Positions 17,744 to 26,242 of a stretch of 64,000 bases of DNA are shown here, in pieces. The position numbers and the translations under genes are program-made. Each line of letters opens with the position of its first letter. The first letter of the stretch is position 1. Source of the DNA: Treponema primitia ZAS-2 (GTDB lineage Bacteria; Spirochaetota; Spirochaetia; Treponematales; Breznakiellaceae); assembly GCF_000214375.1 (NCBI RefSeq), contig NC_015578.1, forward strand, positions 372,001 through 436,000, given 5' to 3'. The notes under the pieces were generated by a model. That model was not told where the DNA came from and ran no database searches. It saw only the letters and a list, made by a program, of their open reading frames with translations.

Positions 17744-18915
17744 ATGCGCTGCAAATTTTTAAACACGGTTTAAAGTCAAGCCTGCGTAAACCGGGTAGCA
17801 TTTTCGCAACAATACTGATACTTGTCGTTCCGGTAATGTATCCATTATTTTGGTTACAGGCATTCTGGAATCCCTATGCAAATATTGGTAATCTACCCGT
17901 TGCGTTCGTCAACGAGGATTCAGGTGTTTACGGGGCAGGCCTTGAACAACAGCTGCGTAATTCGATTGATGTTAAATGGTCTTTCCCCGGCAGAAAATCC
18001 GCCGACAGCGGGCTGAAAGATAAGACCTACTATGCAGTGTTTGTCATCCCCGAAAATTTCTCCCAGAGCATATCTAACGTACGGACAGCAAACATTGAAA
18101 CCTATGTAAACGGCAAAAACAACTTTATGGCGACGCTTCTCGCTTCACAGATTGAAAAAAGGCTTGAGGAACAAATTTCCGCGCAAATAGTGCAAAACGT
18201 GACCGGGAAATTACCCGGAGGAGATATGGTGGCGGCATTTGCGGCAAACCCTATTGAGGGCAAACAAATCGACATCAACCCCGTGGCAAATACAGGAACG
18301 GGATTCGCTCCCTATTTTTCATCCCTTGCGCTGTGGATAGGCGCGCTTTTGATCTCCCTTGTACTGGGCCGGCGCGTTGATAAATCAAAACTATTGTCCC
18401 CGGACGGCGTAAATCTCACCCTGGGGCGTTTTCTTTTGTTCGCCTGTGCGGGCTTGGTACAGGCTGTATTATTGACAGCAATAATCTATGCGCTTAGAAT
18501 AGATGTCCAGAGCGGTTTATTGACCTTAGCCGCGCTGGCGGTGTCGGCACTGACGAGTATAGCCCTGGTATCAACACTTATCAGCATATTCGGAATGTTC
18601 GGGCAAATGTTGTCCATGTTCTTGCTGATATTCCAGCTTACCGCAAGTGGCGGCACTTTTCCGACTGAACTCACCCAGGGCGGATTGTTTATAGCGCTTC
18701 ACCCGTTTGTACCCTTCACGTATTCGCTGAACGCGCTGCGTGAAACAATTTCCGGGGTTCCACCGGACGGAAATGTATTGGTACGATCTCTCGCCGTACA
18801 GATCGCAGTTTTAACCGGTGCATTAATTATCTGCGCGGCAGTTGAAACGTTTCGCGGCAGAGGGCAAACAAAATTATCCGGGCGGGAACTGATCTTGCCC
18901 CAGGGGAATAGCTGA
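17740..18915 (+). CDS. YhgE/Pip-type ABC-2 membrane protein
   Basis: A 391-residue membrane protein. One N-terminal membrane segment (ILILVVPVMYPLFWLQAF) is followed by a ~200-residue extracytoplasmic domain with the YhgE/Pip signature (NLPVAFVNEDSG, YAVFVIPENFSQS). About five or six membrane segments make up the ABC-2 permease-like C-terminal half. No ATPase gene is adjacent. Family members include phage-infection proteins and type VII-related or drug-export membrane proteins, so the role is uncertain. It sits between the metallo-hydrolase (4-bp overlap) and MATE genes in the TetR operon. Confidence 0.85.
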   Translation: MNALQIFKHGLKSSLRKPGSIFATILILVVPVMYPLFWLQAFWNPYANIGNLPVAFVNEDSGVYGAGLEQQLRNSIDVKWSFPGRKSADSGLKDKTYYAVFVIPENFSQSISNVRTANIETYVNGKNNFMATLLASQIEKRLEEQISAQIVQNVTGKLPGGDMVAAFAANPIEGKQIDINPVANTGTGFAPYFSSLALWIGALLISLVLGRRVDKSKLLSPDGVNLTLGRFLLFACAGLVQAVLLTAIIYALRIDVQSGLLTLAALAVSALTSIALVSTLISIFGMFGQMLSMFLLIFQLTASGGTFPTELTQGGLFIALHPFVPFTYSLNALRETISGVPPDGNVLVRSLAVQIAVLTGALIICAAVETFRGRGQTKLSGRELILPQGNS

Positions 18916-18918
18916 TTT

Positions 18919-20307
18919 ATGGAACAAACAATGAAGGATGATCAGCAGAACGAAAAATTTATTAAAATGACCACCGCGCCAATTGGCCCGCTTATCATCG
19001 GCCTTGCCATTCCATCTGCAATAATCATGCTTATCAGCGCCCTGTATAATATGGCAGATACCTTTTTTGTGAGCTTCCTGGGAACCAGCGCCACTGCGGC
19101 AGTGGGGGTAAGCTTTCCCCTTATGGCGGTGATACAGGCCGTTGGGTTTTTCTTCGGCCATGGATCAGGTAATTATATTGCCCGCGAGTTGGGAGCACAA
19201 AATTATACAAACGCCTCAAAAATGGCGGCAACCGGCTTTTTTTCGGCCTTTATTGCCGGTGTATTGCTTGCGATTTTTGGTGTCTTATTTTTGGAACCCC
19301 TGGTCCGCCTGCTTGGCGCCACGGATACTATTCTTCCTTTTGCACGGGAGTACCTGCGTTTTATTCTTATAGGCGCACCTTTTATGATGTGTTCCCTGAT
19401 GCAGAATAACCTGCTGCGTTATCAGGGCAGTTCTTTTTACGGCATGATTGGCATGGTGAGCGGGGCGCTTATTAATATTGCTCTTGATCCGTTATTCATC
19501 TTTGTTTTCCATTTAGGATCAGGCGGGGCGGGGCTTGCTACTATGATCAGTCAGTTTATTAGTTTTTGTATTCTCTTAATAGCGTCGGGTAAAAAAGATA
19601 ATGTGCGCATAAGGTTTAAATATTTTTCCCCCAGTTTGGCAAATTACCGGGAAATGTTGCGGGGCGGCCTGCCTTCCCTGGCACGGCAGGGAATAGCCAG
19701 CATATCCGGTATTTGCATGAATAACTTTGCCGGAAGCTTCGGAGATGAAGCTATCGCGGCAATAACCATAGTGCAGCGTGTCTTTATGATGGCAGCGTCA
19801 CTGGTAGCCGGTATAGGCCAGGGATTTCAGCCGGTATGCGGTTTCAATTACGGAGCAAAATTATACCCCCGGGTAAAACAGGGGTTTCTTTTTTCGATGC
19901 TTGTCATGACCATTCCTTTGATACCCCTCGGCATTTTAGGTTTTATATTTGCACCCCAGATCATTGCACTGTTCAGGCCGGATGATACTCTGCTCATAGA
20001 AATCGGCGCCAGGGTATTCCGGTATCAATGTTACACCATCCCCCTGCTCGGCTGGGTAACTATCAACAGTATGATGATGCAGACCATGGGTAAGGCGTTC
20101 AAGGCAAGCCTTTTGGCAATAGCCCGCCAGGGCTTGTTTATGCTGCCCCTGCTGTTCCTGCTCACTCCGCTTTTTGGGTTTACCGGGATTGCGGTCAGCC
20201 AGCCCCTGGCCGATTTTGGTACGTTTATTTTGTCAATTCCCCTTTCCATAAGCGTTTTTCGTGAAATGAAACACGATAGTCCTGGTGCGATTACAATCAA
20301 AAAATAA
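18919..20307 (+). CDS. MATE-family multidrug/metabolite efflux transporter
   Basis: A 462-residue protein of 12 membrane segments belonging to the NorM/DinF superfamily of cation-coupled exporters. Characteristic stretches are LYNMADTFFVSFLGTSA at the start of the first bundle, GHGSGNYIARELGAQ, and VAGIGQGFQPVCGFNYGA in the second bundle. It begins three bases after the preceding stop and ends the TetR operon. The cargo is unknown; the TetR operator suggests induction by a toxic compound. Confidence 0.93.
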   Translation: MEQTMKDDQQNEKFIKMTTAPIGPLIIGLAIPSAIIMLISALYNMADTFFVSFLGTSATAAVGVSFPLMAVIQAVGFFFGHGSGNYIARELGAQNYTNASKMAATGFFSAFIAGVLLAIFGVLFLEPLVRLLGATDTILPFAREYLRFILIGAPFMMCSLMQNNLLRYQGSSFYGMIGMVSGALINIALDPLFIFVFHLGSGGAGLATMISQFISFCILLIASGKKDNVRIRFKYFSPSLANYREMLRGGLPSLARQGIASISGICMNNFAGSFGDEAIAAITIVQRVFMMAASLVAGIGQGFQPVCGFNYGAKLYPRVKQGFLFSMLVMTIPLIPLGILGFIFAPQIIALFRPDDTLLIEIGARVFRYQCYTIPLLGWVTINSMMMQTMGKAFKASLLAIARQGLFMLPLLFLLTPLFGFTGIAVSQPLADFGTFILSIPLSISVFREMKHDSPGAITIKK

Positions 20308-20380
20308 CACGGACTTGCTCAGCGGTTTTTAATGGCAAGCGGATGGTCCCTTGATACCCCCTTGCCCTCCCCGCCCCATA

Positions 20381-20403
20381 CATGGTAAATTTTCTTTACC
20401 ATG
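20381..20403 (+). promoter_or_regulatory. Inverted repeat over the purE start codon and probable leaderless start
   Basis: CATGGTAAA (20381-20389) and TTTACCATG (20395-20403) form a perfect 9-bp inverted repeat with a 5-nt loop. The right arm contains the purE ATG. No Shine-Dalgarno sequence is present. TTGCCC (20362-20367), 18 bp, TAAATT (20386-20391) would start transcription a few bases before the ATG. The dyad could be an operator, or a hairpin masking the start codon. Confidence 0.45.
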
Positions 20404-20895
20404 AAAGCCGCCATTATCTTCGGATCTACGTCGGATAAAGCTGTAATGAAGAAAGCCGCCGATGTTTTACGGGAATTCGGGGTGGAGTTTTCTGCCCATG
20501 TCATTTCCGCACACCGGACCCCGGAATTGCTTACCGAAACCCTCAAAACTCTGGAAGCCCAGGGGGTGGAGGTGATTATCGCCGGGGCGGGGCTTGCGGC
20601 CCATTTGCCCGGGGTTATCGCCAGCCAGACCCAGGTTCCGGTCATCGGAGTGCCTATTAGCTCCGGTGGGCTTGGCGGGCTGGACGCCCTGTTGTCTATC
20701 GTACAGATGCCAAAGCCCATACCGGTGGCTTCAGTGGGGGTGGACAATGGGGCCAACGCGGCCTACCTTGCCTGTGAGATTCTTTCTATTAAATACAGTG
20801 AATTAAAAGAGAAGTTGGCGGCTTTCAGGATTAAGATGAAGGCCGATTTTGCCAGGGATAACTCGTTATCGAAAGACGGAGGAGTAGAATTATGA
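20401..20895 (+). CDS. purE: PurE, class I N5-carboxyaminoimidazole ribonucleotide mutase
   Basis: Purine step 6: rearranges N5-CAIR to CAIR. Class I markers are [15 protein letters not shown], the SAHRTPELL motif with its catalytic His, and [19 protein letters not shown]. Class I enzymes normally need PurK to supply N5-CAIR, and no purK lies in this window. Treponema denticola is known for a class II enzyme, so this differs. The 164-residue length is typical. The stop overlaps purC by four bases. Confidence 0.93.
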   Translation: MKAAIIFGSTSDKAVMKKAADVLREFGVEFSAHVISAHRTPELLTETLKTLEAQGVEVIIAGAGLAAHLPGVIASQTQVPVIGVPISSGGLGGLDALLSIVQMPKPIPVASVGVDNGANAAYLACEILSIKYSELKEKLAAFRIKMKADFARDNSLSKDGGVEL

Positions 20896-21611
20896 GTGAG
20901 GTAAAGCAGGGCGCCCAGCTCTACGAGGGCAAGGCTAAGCAGGTATACGCTCTTATCGGAGCGGATGATCAGGTTATCATCCATTACAAAGATGACGCCA
21001 CAGCCTTTAACGGGGAGAAGAAGGGGCAGATCGAGGATAAGGGGATCATGAATAACAAGATCGCCTCCGGGCTTTTTGAACTTCTGGAAAAATCCGGGAT
21101 ACCCACTCACTTTATTTCCCGTCTGAATGAACGGGACATGCTCTGCAAAAAAGTTAGTATCGTTCCCCTGGAGGTGATAGTCCGGAATGTGGCTGCCGGG
21201 TCAATGGCTAAGCGGCTGGGCCTTGCGGAAGGGACGGCGCTTAAGACAACTGTTTTTGAGCTTTCCTACAAGGACGATTCCCTGGGCGACCCCTTGATCA
21301 ACGACTACCACGCAGTTGCTATCGGCGCATCTACCTTTGAAGAAATTGAAAAGATTAAAACTATTACTTTTAAGATCAATGAACTTCTCTCTGCATTTTT
21401 TCTAAAGAAGGGTATCAAGCTTATCGACTTTAAACTTGAATTTGGGCGTACTGTAAAAACCGGCGATCTGGTTTTGGCGGATGAAATTTCCCCGGACACC
21501 TGTCGTTTCTGGGATGCCAAGACCAATGAGAAACTCGACAAGGATAGGTTCCGCCGGGATCTGGGGAATGTAAAGGAAGCCTACATTGAAATCCTCAATC
21601 GAATTGGTTGA
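20892..21611 (+). CDS. purC: Phosphoribosylaminoimidazole-succinocarboxamide (SAICAR) synthase
   Basis: Purine step 7: ATP-dependent joining of CAIR and aspartate. The N-terminus [12 protein letters not shown] carries the nucleotide-binding loop, and [34 protein letters not shown] and [16 protein letters not shown] are family signatures. It is 239 residues, of normal length for the bacterial monofunctional enzyme. GGAGGAG precedes the ATG. It overlaps purE by four bases and its 3' end overlaps the longer purF reading. Confidence 0.96.
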   Translation: MSEVKQGAQLYEGKAKQVYALIGADDQVIIHYKDDATAFNGEKKGQIEDKGIMNNKIASGLFELLEKSGIPTHFISRLNERDMLCKKVSIVPLEVIVRNVAAGSMAKRLGLAEGTALKTTVFELSYKDDSLGDPLINDYHAVAIGASTFEEIEKIKTITFKINELLSAFFLKKGIKLIDFKLEFGRTVKTGDLVLADEISPDTCRFWDAKTNEKLDKDRFRRDLGNVKEAYIEILNRIG

Positions 21612-23058
21612 TAAGATGACGGCCTATGAAGTTTGTTGTCCTGAGGATGATAAGCTGCACGAAGAGTGCGGGGTCTTCGGGGTGTTCCTTTCTGATCCCC
21701 AGCGGGATGCAGCGTCCCTGACCTACTACGGACTTCTGTCCCTGCAGCACCGTGGGCAGGAGAGCGCAGGTATCGCGGCGGTCCATGAAAAGACAATAGA
21801 ATGCAGAAAGGGTATGGGTCTGGTGGGGGATGTTTTTAACCCCGATACTGTTGCCCAGTTAAAGGGTCCCGCCGCGGTAGGCCATGTGCGGTATTCCACC
21901 GCCGGGGGTTCCTGTGTTGAGAACGCCCAGCCCTTTGTGAGCCGTTTTAAACTGGGGTCCATTGCGGTGGCTCATAACGGTACTCTTACTAACGCAGATG
22001 TGGTACGGGAACTGCTGGAAGACGCAGGCATAGGGTTTACATCCTCCAGTGATAGTGAAGTTATCGTCAATCTGATCGCCAAAAACTACAAGAAGGGGCT
22101 GGAAAAAGCCCTGACCGACACGATTAAATTTATTAAGGGTTCCTACGCCCTGGTGGTCCTTACCGATGACGCCCTGGTGGGCGCTCGGGACCCCAACGGC
22201 ATACGGCCCCTATGTCTGGGAAAACTGACCGAGGGCAGCAAGAGTGAAGGCACCGCCGGCTGGATCCTGGCTAGCGAATCCTGCGCCATCGATGCTGTGG
22301 GGGGAGAGTTCGTCAGGGACATAGAGCCCGGTGAAGTGATTATTATCAATAACGAAGAGGTTCTCTCATTCAGTTTCAGTGAAAAAACCCGGCGGGCGGT
22401 ATGTTCCTTTGAATACGTTTATTTTGCACGACCGGACAGTATTATTGATAAGGTTGATGTCTACGGCTCCCGTATCAGGGCAGGAGAAATCCTGGGAAGG
22501 GAATCGGCAGTTTCCGCAGACCTGGTCATCGGGGTTCCCGATTCGGGGGTACCCGCAGCAATCGGCTACGGTAGGGCCACAGGCACGCTTTTTGGGCTGG
22601 GGATAGTCAAGAGCAAATATGTGGGACGCACCTTTATTGCGCCGGATCAGGCTATGCGGGAAAAGGCGGTTTCAGTCAAGCATAATGTGATAGACCGGGA
22701 AGTCCGGGGTAAACGGGTGGTGGTTATTGACGATTCCATAGTCCGGGGTACCACCAGCAGGCGGCTGGTTTCTATCCTGCGGAATGCCGGGGCTAAGGAA
22801 GTGCATATCAGGATCTGTTCACCCCCGGTACGTTTTCCCTGCTACTTCGGCATTGACACCCCCCACCGTAAGGACCTGATCAGTAACGGTAACAGTGTTC
22901 CCGAACTTTGTAAGTCCCTGGGCGCAGATAGCCTGGCCTTTATCTCTGTGGAAGGTCTTCTGGAATCCCTGGACGCAGACGAGGAACACTCTTACTGCTT
23001 GGGATGCTTTACCGGGGAGTACCCTATACCGGTTTCAGGGGAGACCAGGGGAGAGTAG
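21586..23058 (+). CDS. purF: Amidophosphoribosyltransferase
   Basis: First committed purine step: PRPP plus glutamine to phosphoribosylamine. The N-terminal-nucleophile Cys follows a propeptide ([10 protein letters not shown]). The PRPP loop is [16 protein letters not shown]. Four cysteines ([21 protein letters not shown]) match the 4Fe-4S ligands of the Bacillus-type oxygen-labile enzyme. Start is uncertain: TTG at 21586 has AAAGGAAG six bases upstream, while ATG at 21616 lies four bases past the purC stop without a clear ribosome site. I chose the TTG. It is last in the purE-purC-purF run. Confidence 0.95.
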   Translation: MKSSIELVDKMTAYEVCCPEDDKLHEECGVFGVFLSDPQRDAASLTYYGLLSLQHRGQESAGIAAVHEKTIECRKGMGLVGDVFNPDTVAQLKGPAAVGHVRYSTAGGSCVENAQPFVSRFKLGSIAVAHNGTLTNADVVRELLEDAGIGFTSSSDSEVIVNLIAKNYKKGLEKALTDTIKFIKGSYALVVLTDDALVGARDPNGIRPLCLGKLTEGSKSEGTAGWILASESCAIDAVGGEFVRDIEPGEVIIINNEEVLSFSFSEKTRRAVCSFEYVYFARPDSIIDKVDVYGSRIRAGEILGRESAVSADLVIGVPDSGVPAAIGYGRATGTLFGLGIVKSKYVGRTFIAPDQAMREKAVSVKHNVIDREVRGKRVVVIDDSIVRGTTSRRLVSILRNAGAKEVHIRICSPPVRFPCYFGIDTPHRKDLISNGNSVPELCKSLGADSLAFISVEGLLESLDADEEHSYCLGCFTGEYPIPVSGETRGE

Positions 23059-23157
23059 AAGAGGTGATCAACTCTATGGAGTTGTAGCTTAATTCTGGTA
23101 CAACACTTCCTAAGGAAGACTGTCGATTTAGTCAGAATATCGGAGGATTTTTAAAGC

Positions 23158-23508
23158 CTATACTTCAGGATTCTCCACTTCGATCTTGTCCGTTTCCTGA
23201 AAGGGCGCCAGGGTGGATACCATGCGCATCACTGCGCCGGAACGGTTAAGCACATAATGAACCTCCCGGGGTTCGATGTGGATAAACTGCCCCTTAGTAA
23301 GGGTGTGGGGTACATTGTCCACCACGATGGTAGCCGTTCCTTCCAAAATATAGAAGTTTTCTTCCATAATTTCGTGGTAATGGGCGCGAAAATCCTGGCC
23401 GGGCATAAACTGCACTATCGCAAAATTGCTCCGGGGGCCTTTCATCAGATACTTGGGGCCGTTATCACCTGAACGGTATTCCCTGTCTTTTTCATCAATT
23501 ATAAACAT
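23158..23508 (-). CDS. Single-domain cupin protein
   Basis: A 116-residue one-cupin protein. The first cupin motif reads FRAHYHEIMEENFYILEG (metal ligands His-x-His and Glu) and the second GQFIHIEPREVHYV (last His). Such small cupins are isomerases, dioxygenases or sugar-binding proteins; this one is not assignable by sequence. AGGAGG precedes the ATG. It lies 30 bp downstream of lsrK on the same strand, so it is probably co-transcribed and may act on a phosphorylated AI-2 or sugar product. Confidence 0.85.
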   Translation of the reverse strand: MFIIDEKDREYRSGDNGPKYLMKGPRSNFAIVQFMPGQDFRAHYHEIMEENFYILEGTATIVVDNVPHTLTKGQFIHIEPREVHYVLNRSGAVMRMVSTLAPFQETDKIEVENPEV

Positions 23509-23538
23509 ACTTAATCCTCCTGTGTGTAGTAATACTAA

Positions 23539-25161
23539 TTATAAGCCCGGGGCAGACCACATGTGCCTGGTACTGTTTTCATCACTAAGCCGTAGTTGTG
23601 CTGCGTACACGGTCTGCCAGGCATTATAGGCTTTCTGATACACCCCCTGATTTTCCGGGTTTGGGGTAAATTCCTTTTCAATCTTTACCAGCCTACGGGC
23701 CGCTTCCTTTATATCCGGGTACAGGCCGATTCCCTTGCCGGCCAGCAGGGCTGCGCCCAGGGATGTTGCCTCTTTGACCACCGGCACCTGGACCGGGATG
23801 CCGAGGACGTCGGCCAGTATCTGGGGCCAGAGTGCGCTCTTGGAGGCACCGCCGGCAAACACTACCTTTCCGAGCCGGTTCCCTGTGGCCTGTTCCACCA
23901 ACCGCAGATGCCCCAGGGTTATGAGGGCGGTGTTTTCCATGATCGCCCGGTAAAAGGTGTACTTGTTAAACTGTGCGGGATCAATCCCAAAATTAGTAAA
24001 GGTGGGGGCGGCGTGCCTCCAGGAAATATAGTTCATCACATCAGAGAAGGCGCAGATCATGCCGTGGCTTCCTGCGGGGATCTTCATCGCTTCCTGATCC
24101 ATTACCGCATAGGGGTCGGTGTTTTTTTCAGCGGCTATGCGGACTTCCTCCTGGCAGAAGGCGTCCCGGTACCAGCGCATCACCAGGCCGGGATTGAAGG
24201 CCAGGGCTTCGTATTGCCACTGGGATTCCAGGGCGTGGCAGTTTACCCGGACATCGCACTTGGGAGAGGTCTTTCCGGTGCCGGTATTGTACTCGTACTG
24301 CCAGAAACTTCCGCCGAATACACCGGCGTCGTTCACGTCAACCATGCCGACACCCAGGGACCCGGCTTGACAGTCCCCGGCGCCTACCACCAGGGGTGTC
24401 CCCTCCAAAAGCCCGGAGTCCGCTGCGCCCTGCCGGGAAATTGTTGCAGCCTGGGTTCCGCATTCCTGGACTTCAGGAAAGATATCGTCTCTGAGTCCGC
24501 AGCGGCGGGCTATGGTTTTGTCCCAGGTCCTGGTTTGGAGGTCGAAGAGCCCGGTGGTAGAACCATTGCTGGGCTCTACCGCCAGTACCCCGGTGTTACC
24601 GGCGAAACTTCCTGCGGTGTTTCCGTTGGTTTTAGCCTGAGGGCTTCCCGCAGAAAGGCGGTAGATGAGCCAGTCGTTGAACATACCCAGGCGGGCGATC
24701 TTTTTGTATACTTCCGGGAGTTTGTTTTTTACCCAGAGCAGCCGGGGCAGGGCGCCTAATGCAAAGGTCTGTCCTGATTCAATGTAGATTTCCTTTTCCA
24801 AATCCGCAGAAATAGCCTTGAGCTGCCCTACCTCGTCGTTGCTCCGGGCGTCCACATTTGCGCAGGCCCAGATTTCTTTGCCCGCCGAATCGTAGAGCAC
24901 TATACCCTCACGCATACAGGTGGTGGAAACTGCGGCGATTTGGGAAGCTGTGACGCCTGTTTTCTCCAGGGCCTCCCGGGTGCAGGTACAGGCCAGCTTC
25001 CAGTTGACGGCCCAGTCAAAGTCCATGCTGCCGGGATATTGGGGGTCCTCCCGGTGGAGCCACTCCCTTTGGCTATAGCCGATCTGGTTCCCCAGGGTGT
25101 CAAAAATGACTGCCCTGACGCTGCCTGTTCCTGCGTCAATAGCCATCACATAATCAGACAT
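23539..25161 (-). CDS. lsrK: Autoinducer-2 kinase LsrK (FGGY family)
   Basis: Phosphorylates imported autoinducer-2 (the DPD open form) with ATP. FGGY-kinase features are AIDAGTGSVRAVIFD at the N-terminus and VVFAGGASKSALWPQILADV near the C-terminus. LsrK-specific stretches are TCMREGIVLYDSAGKEIWAC followed by ANVDARSNDEV. It is 540 residues, as expected. The start is the ATG ending at 25161 with GGGAGGAG five bases upstream; reading further upstream lacks support. It is divergent from lsrF with a strong promoter at 25186-25214. No lsrACDB transporter, lsrG or lsrR is in the window. A related sugar kinase is the alternative reading. Confidence 0.85.
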   Translation of the reverse strand: MSDYVMAIDAGTGSVRAVIFDTLGNQIGYSQREWLHREDPQYPGSMDFDWAVNWKLACTCTREALEKTGVTASQIAAVSTTCMREGIVLYDSAGKEIWACANVDARSNDEVGQLKAISADLEKEIYIESGQTFALGALPRLLWVKNKLPEVYKKIARLGMFNDWLIYRLSAGSPQAKTNGNTAGSFAGNTGVLAVEPSNGSTTGLFDLQTRTWDKTIARRCGLRDDIFPEVQECGTQAATISRQGAADSGLLEGTPLVVGAGDCQAGSLGVGMVDVNDAGVFGGSFWQYEYNTGTGKTSPKCDVRVNCHALESQWQYEALAFNPGLVMRWYRDAFCQEEVRIAAEKNTDPYAVMDQEAMKIPAGSHGMICAFSDVMNYISWRHAAPTFTNFGIDPAQFNKYTFYRAIMENTALITLGHLRLVEQATGNRLGKVVFAGGASKSALWPQILADVLGIPVQVPVVKEATSLGAALLAGKGIGLYPDIKEAARRLVKIEKEFTPNPENQGVYQKAYNAWQTVYAAQLRLSDENSTRHMWSAPGL

Positions 25162-25185
25162 AGGCTCCTCCCTTATCCGATCGCA

Positions 25186-25214
25186 ATTATAAAGCAAGCA
25201 GGCTGATTTGCCAA
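25186..25214 (-). promoter_or_regulatory. lsrK promoter
   Basis: On the minus strand, -35 TTGGCA (25209-25214), 17-bp spacer, -10 TATAAT (25186-25191), 24 bases before the lsrK ATG. Confidence 0.7.
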
Positions 25215-25237
25215 TGAGAAGTTTTAGCTATTTGAAA

Positions 25238-25266
25238 TTGACAGTTTTCTGTTTCAGGCATATAGT
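25238..25266 (+). promoter_or_regulatory. lsrF promoter
   Basis: -35 TTGACA (25238-25243), 17-bp spacer, -10 TATAGT (25261-25266). A downstream inverted repeat CCGAT/ATCGG (25273-25277, 25287-25291) lies in the leader and could be an operator or hairpin. Back-to-back with the lsrK promoter, so one regulator could control both. Confidence 0.7.
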
Positions 25267-25322
25267 TAAGGGCCGATTGATACCGGATCGGTAAAACGCA
25301 AAAAACAAAGCAGGGGCACAAT

Positions 25323-26201
25323 ATGGCTGATCTGGACGGAATTAAGGTTGATAAAAATTATCATTTGGACAAAGAATTTGCCACGGATGGCAATTTTCAT
25401 GTCAAGGGCGCGGCTAATCTTGACTGGGGCATGAAGAAACGGCTGACCAATATTTTTAACCCCAAAAGCGGCAACACGGTTATGTTTGCCTTTGACCACG
25501 GGTATTTTATGGGTTCCGTATCCGGCCTTGAACGGCTTGATATTCTTATCCCCCAGTTGATCGATCATGTTGATGTGCTCATGGCCACCAGGGGCGCCCT
25601 GCGTACTTCAGTTAAACCCGGTTTCAGAAAAGGTGTTGCCCTGCGGGTTTCTTCGGGTTCCTCCATGCTGAACGACGATCTTAGCCATGAAATTGTTGCG
25701 GTGGATATTGAGGACGCCATACGGTTGGATGTGGACTGTTTGGCGGTCCAGGTGTTTATCGGCGCCGAGGGGCAACTGGAAAGTATTGATAACCTGTCCA
25801 GGGTTATTAATGCCGGTAACCGGTACAGCATACCTACTCTGGGTGTTGTGGCGGTGGGGAAGGACATGGAGCGGACGGATCAGTATTTCAAGCTGGCCAC
25901 CCGTATCCTCGCCGAAATGGGGGTCTCCATTGTCAAGACCTACTATTGCGATAAATTTGAAGAGGTGGTCGCCGCCTGCCCGGTACCTATTGTGGTGGCC
26001 GGGGGCAAAAAGCTCCCGGAAAAGGAGGCCTTGGAAATGGCTTACAATTCCATGCAGGGTGGGGCCCGGGGACTTGATATGGGCAGAAACATTTTCCAAA
26101 GCTACCACCCGTCCCAGATGGCTGATGCTATCGGCAAGATTGTACATGAGAAATTTACCGCCAAGGAAGCCTGGGACTATTATTCGCAAGCTATCCGCTA
26201 A
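25323..26201 (+). CDS. lsrF: LsrF-type 3-hydroxy-5-phosphonooxypentane-2,4-dione thiolase
   Basis: Class I aldolase-fold enzyme that in enteric bacteria transfers an acetyl group from the isomerised phospho-AI-2 to CoA. It is closely LsrF-like over its whole 292 residues: LDWGMKKRLTNIFNPKSGNT, VMFAFDHGYFMG, the Schiff-base Lys segment IVKTYYCDKFEEVV, and PIVVAGGKKLPEKEALEMAY. It is divergent from lsrK and ends 41 bp before purM, which has its own promoter. The pairing with lsrK supports AI-2 breakdown rather than fructose-bisphosphate aldolase activity. Confidence 0.88.
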   Translation: MADLDGIKVDKNYHLDKEFATDGNFHVKGAANLDWGMKKRLTNIFNPKSGNTVMFAFDHGYFMGSVSGLERLDILIPQLIDHVDVLMATRGALRTSVKPGFRKGVALRVSSGSSMLNDDLSHEIVAVDIEDAIRLDVDCLAVQVFIGAEGQLESIDNLSRVINAGNRYSIPTLGVVAVGKDMERTDQYFKLATRILAEMGVSIVKTYYCDKFEEVVAACPVPIVVAGGKKLPEKEALEMAYNSMQGGARGLDMGRNIFQSYHPSQMADAIGKIVHEKFTAKEAWDYYSQAIR

Positions 26202-26205
26202 CTTG

Positions 26206-26234
26206 TAGTCAAGCCCTATAAATATTCTTATAAT
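26206..26234 (+). promoter_or_regulatory. purM promoter, probably leaderless
   Basis: TAGTCA (26206-26211), 17-bp spacer, perfect TATAAT (26229-26234). Transcription would start at or just before the purM ATG (26243), and no ribosome site is visible. Confidence 0.5.
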
Positions 26235-26242
26235 GGCCATAT

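Noticed and set aside
23070-23150. tRNA-like sequence after purF (GTAGCTTAATT, CTTCCTAAGGAAG, GTCGATTT)
   Set aside because: It has D-arm- and anticodon-arm-like hairpins, but the anticodon loop is too short, the T-loop is imperfect and no acceptor stem closes. At most a tRNA-derived remnant.
23596-24759. 387-residue plus-strand frame opposite lsrK
   Set aside because: Shadow of the lsrK coding sequence, which has the ribosome site, promoter and family motifs.
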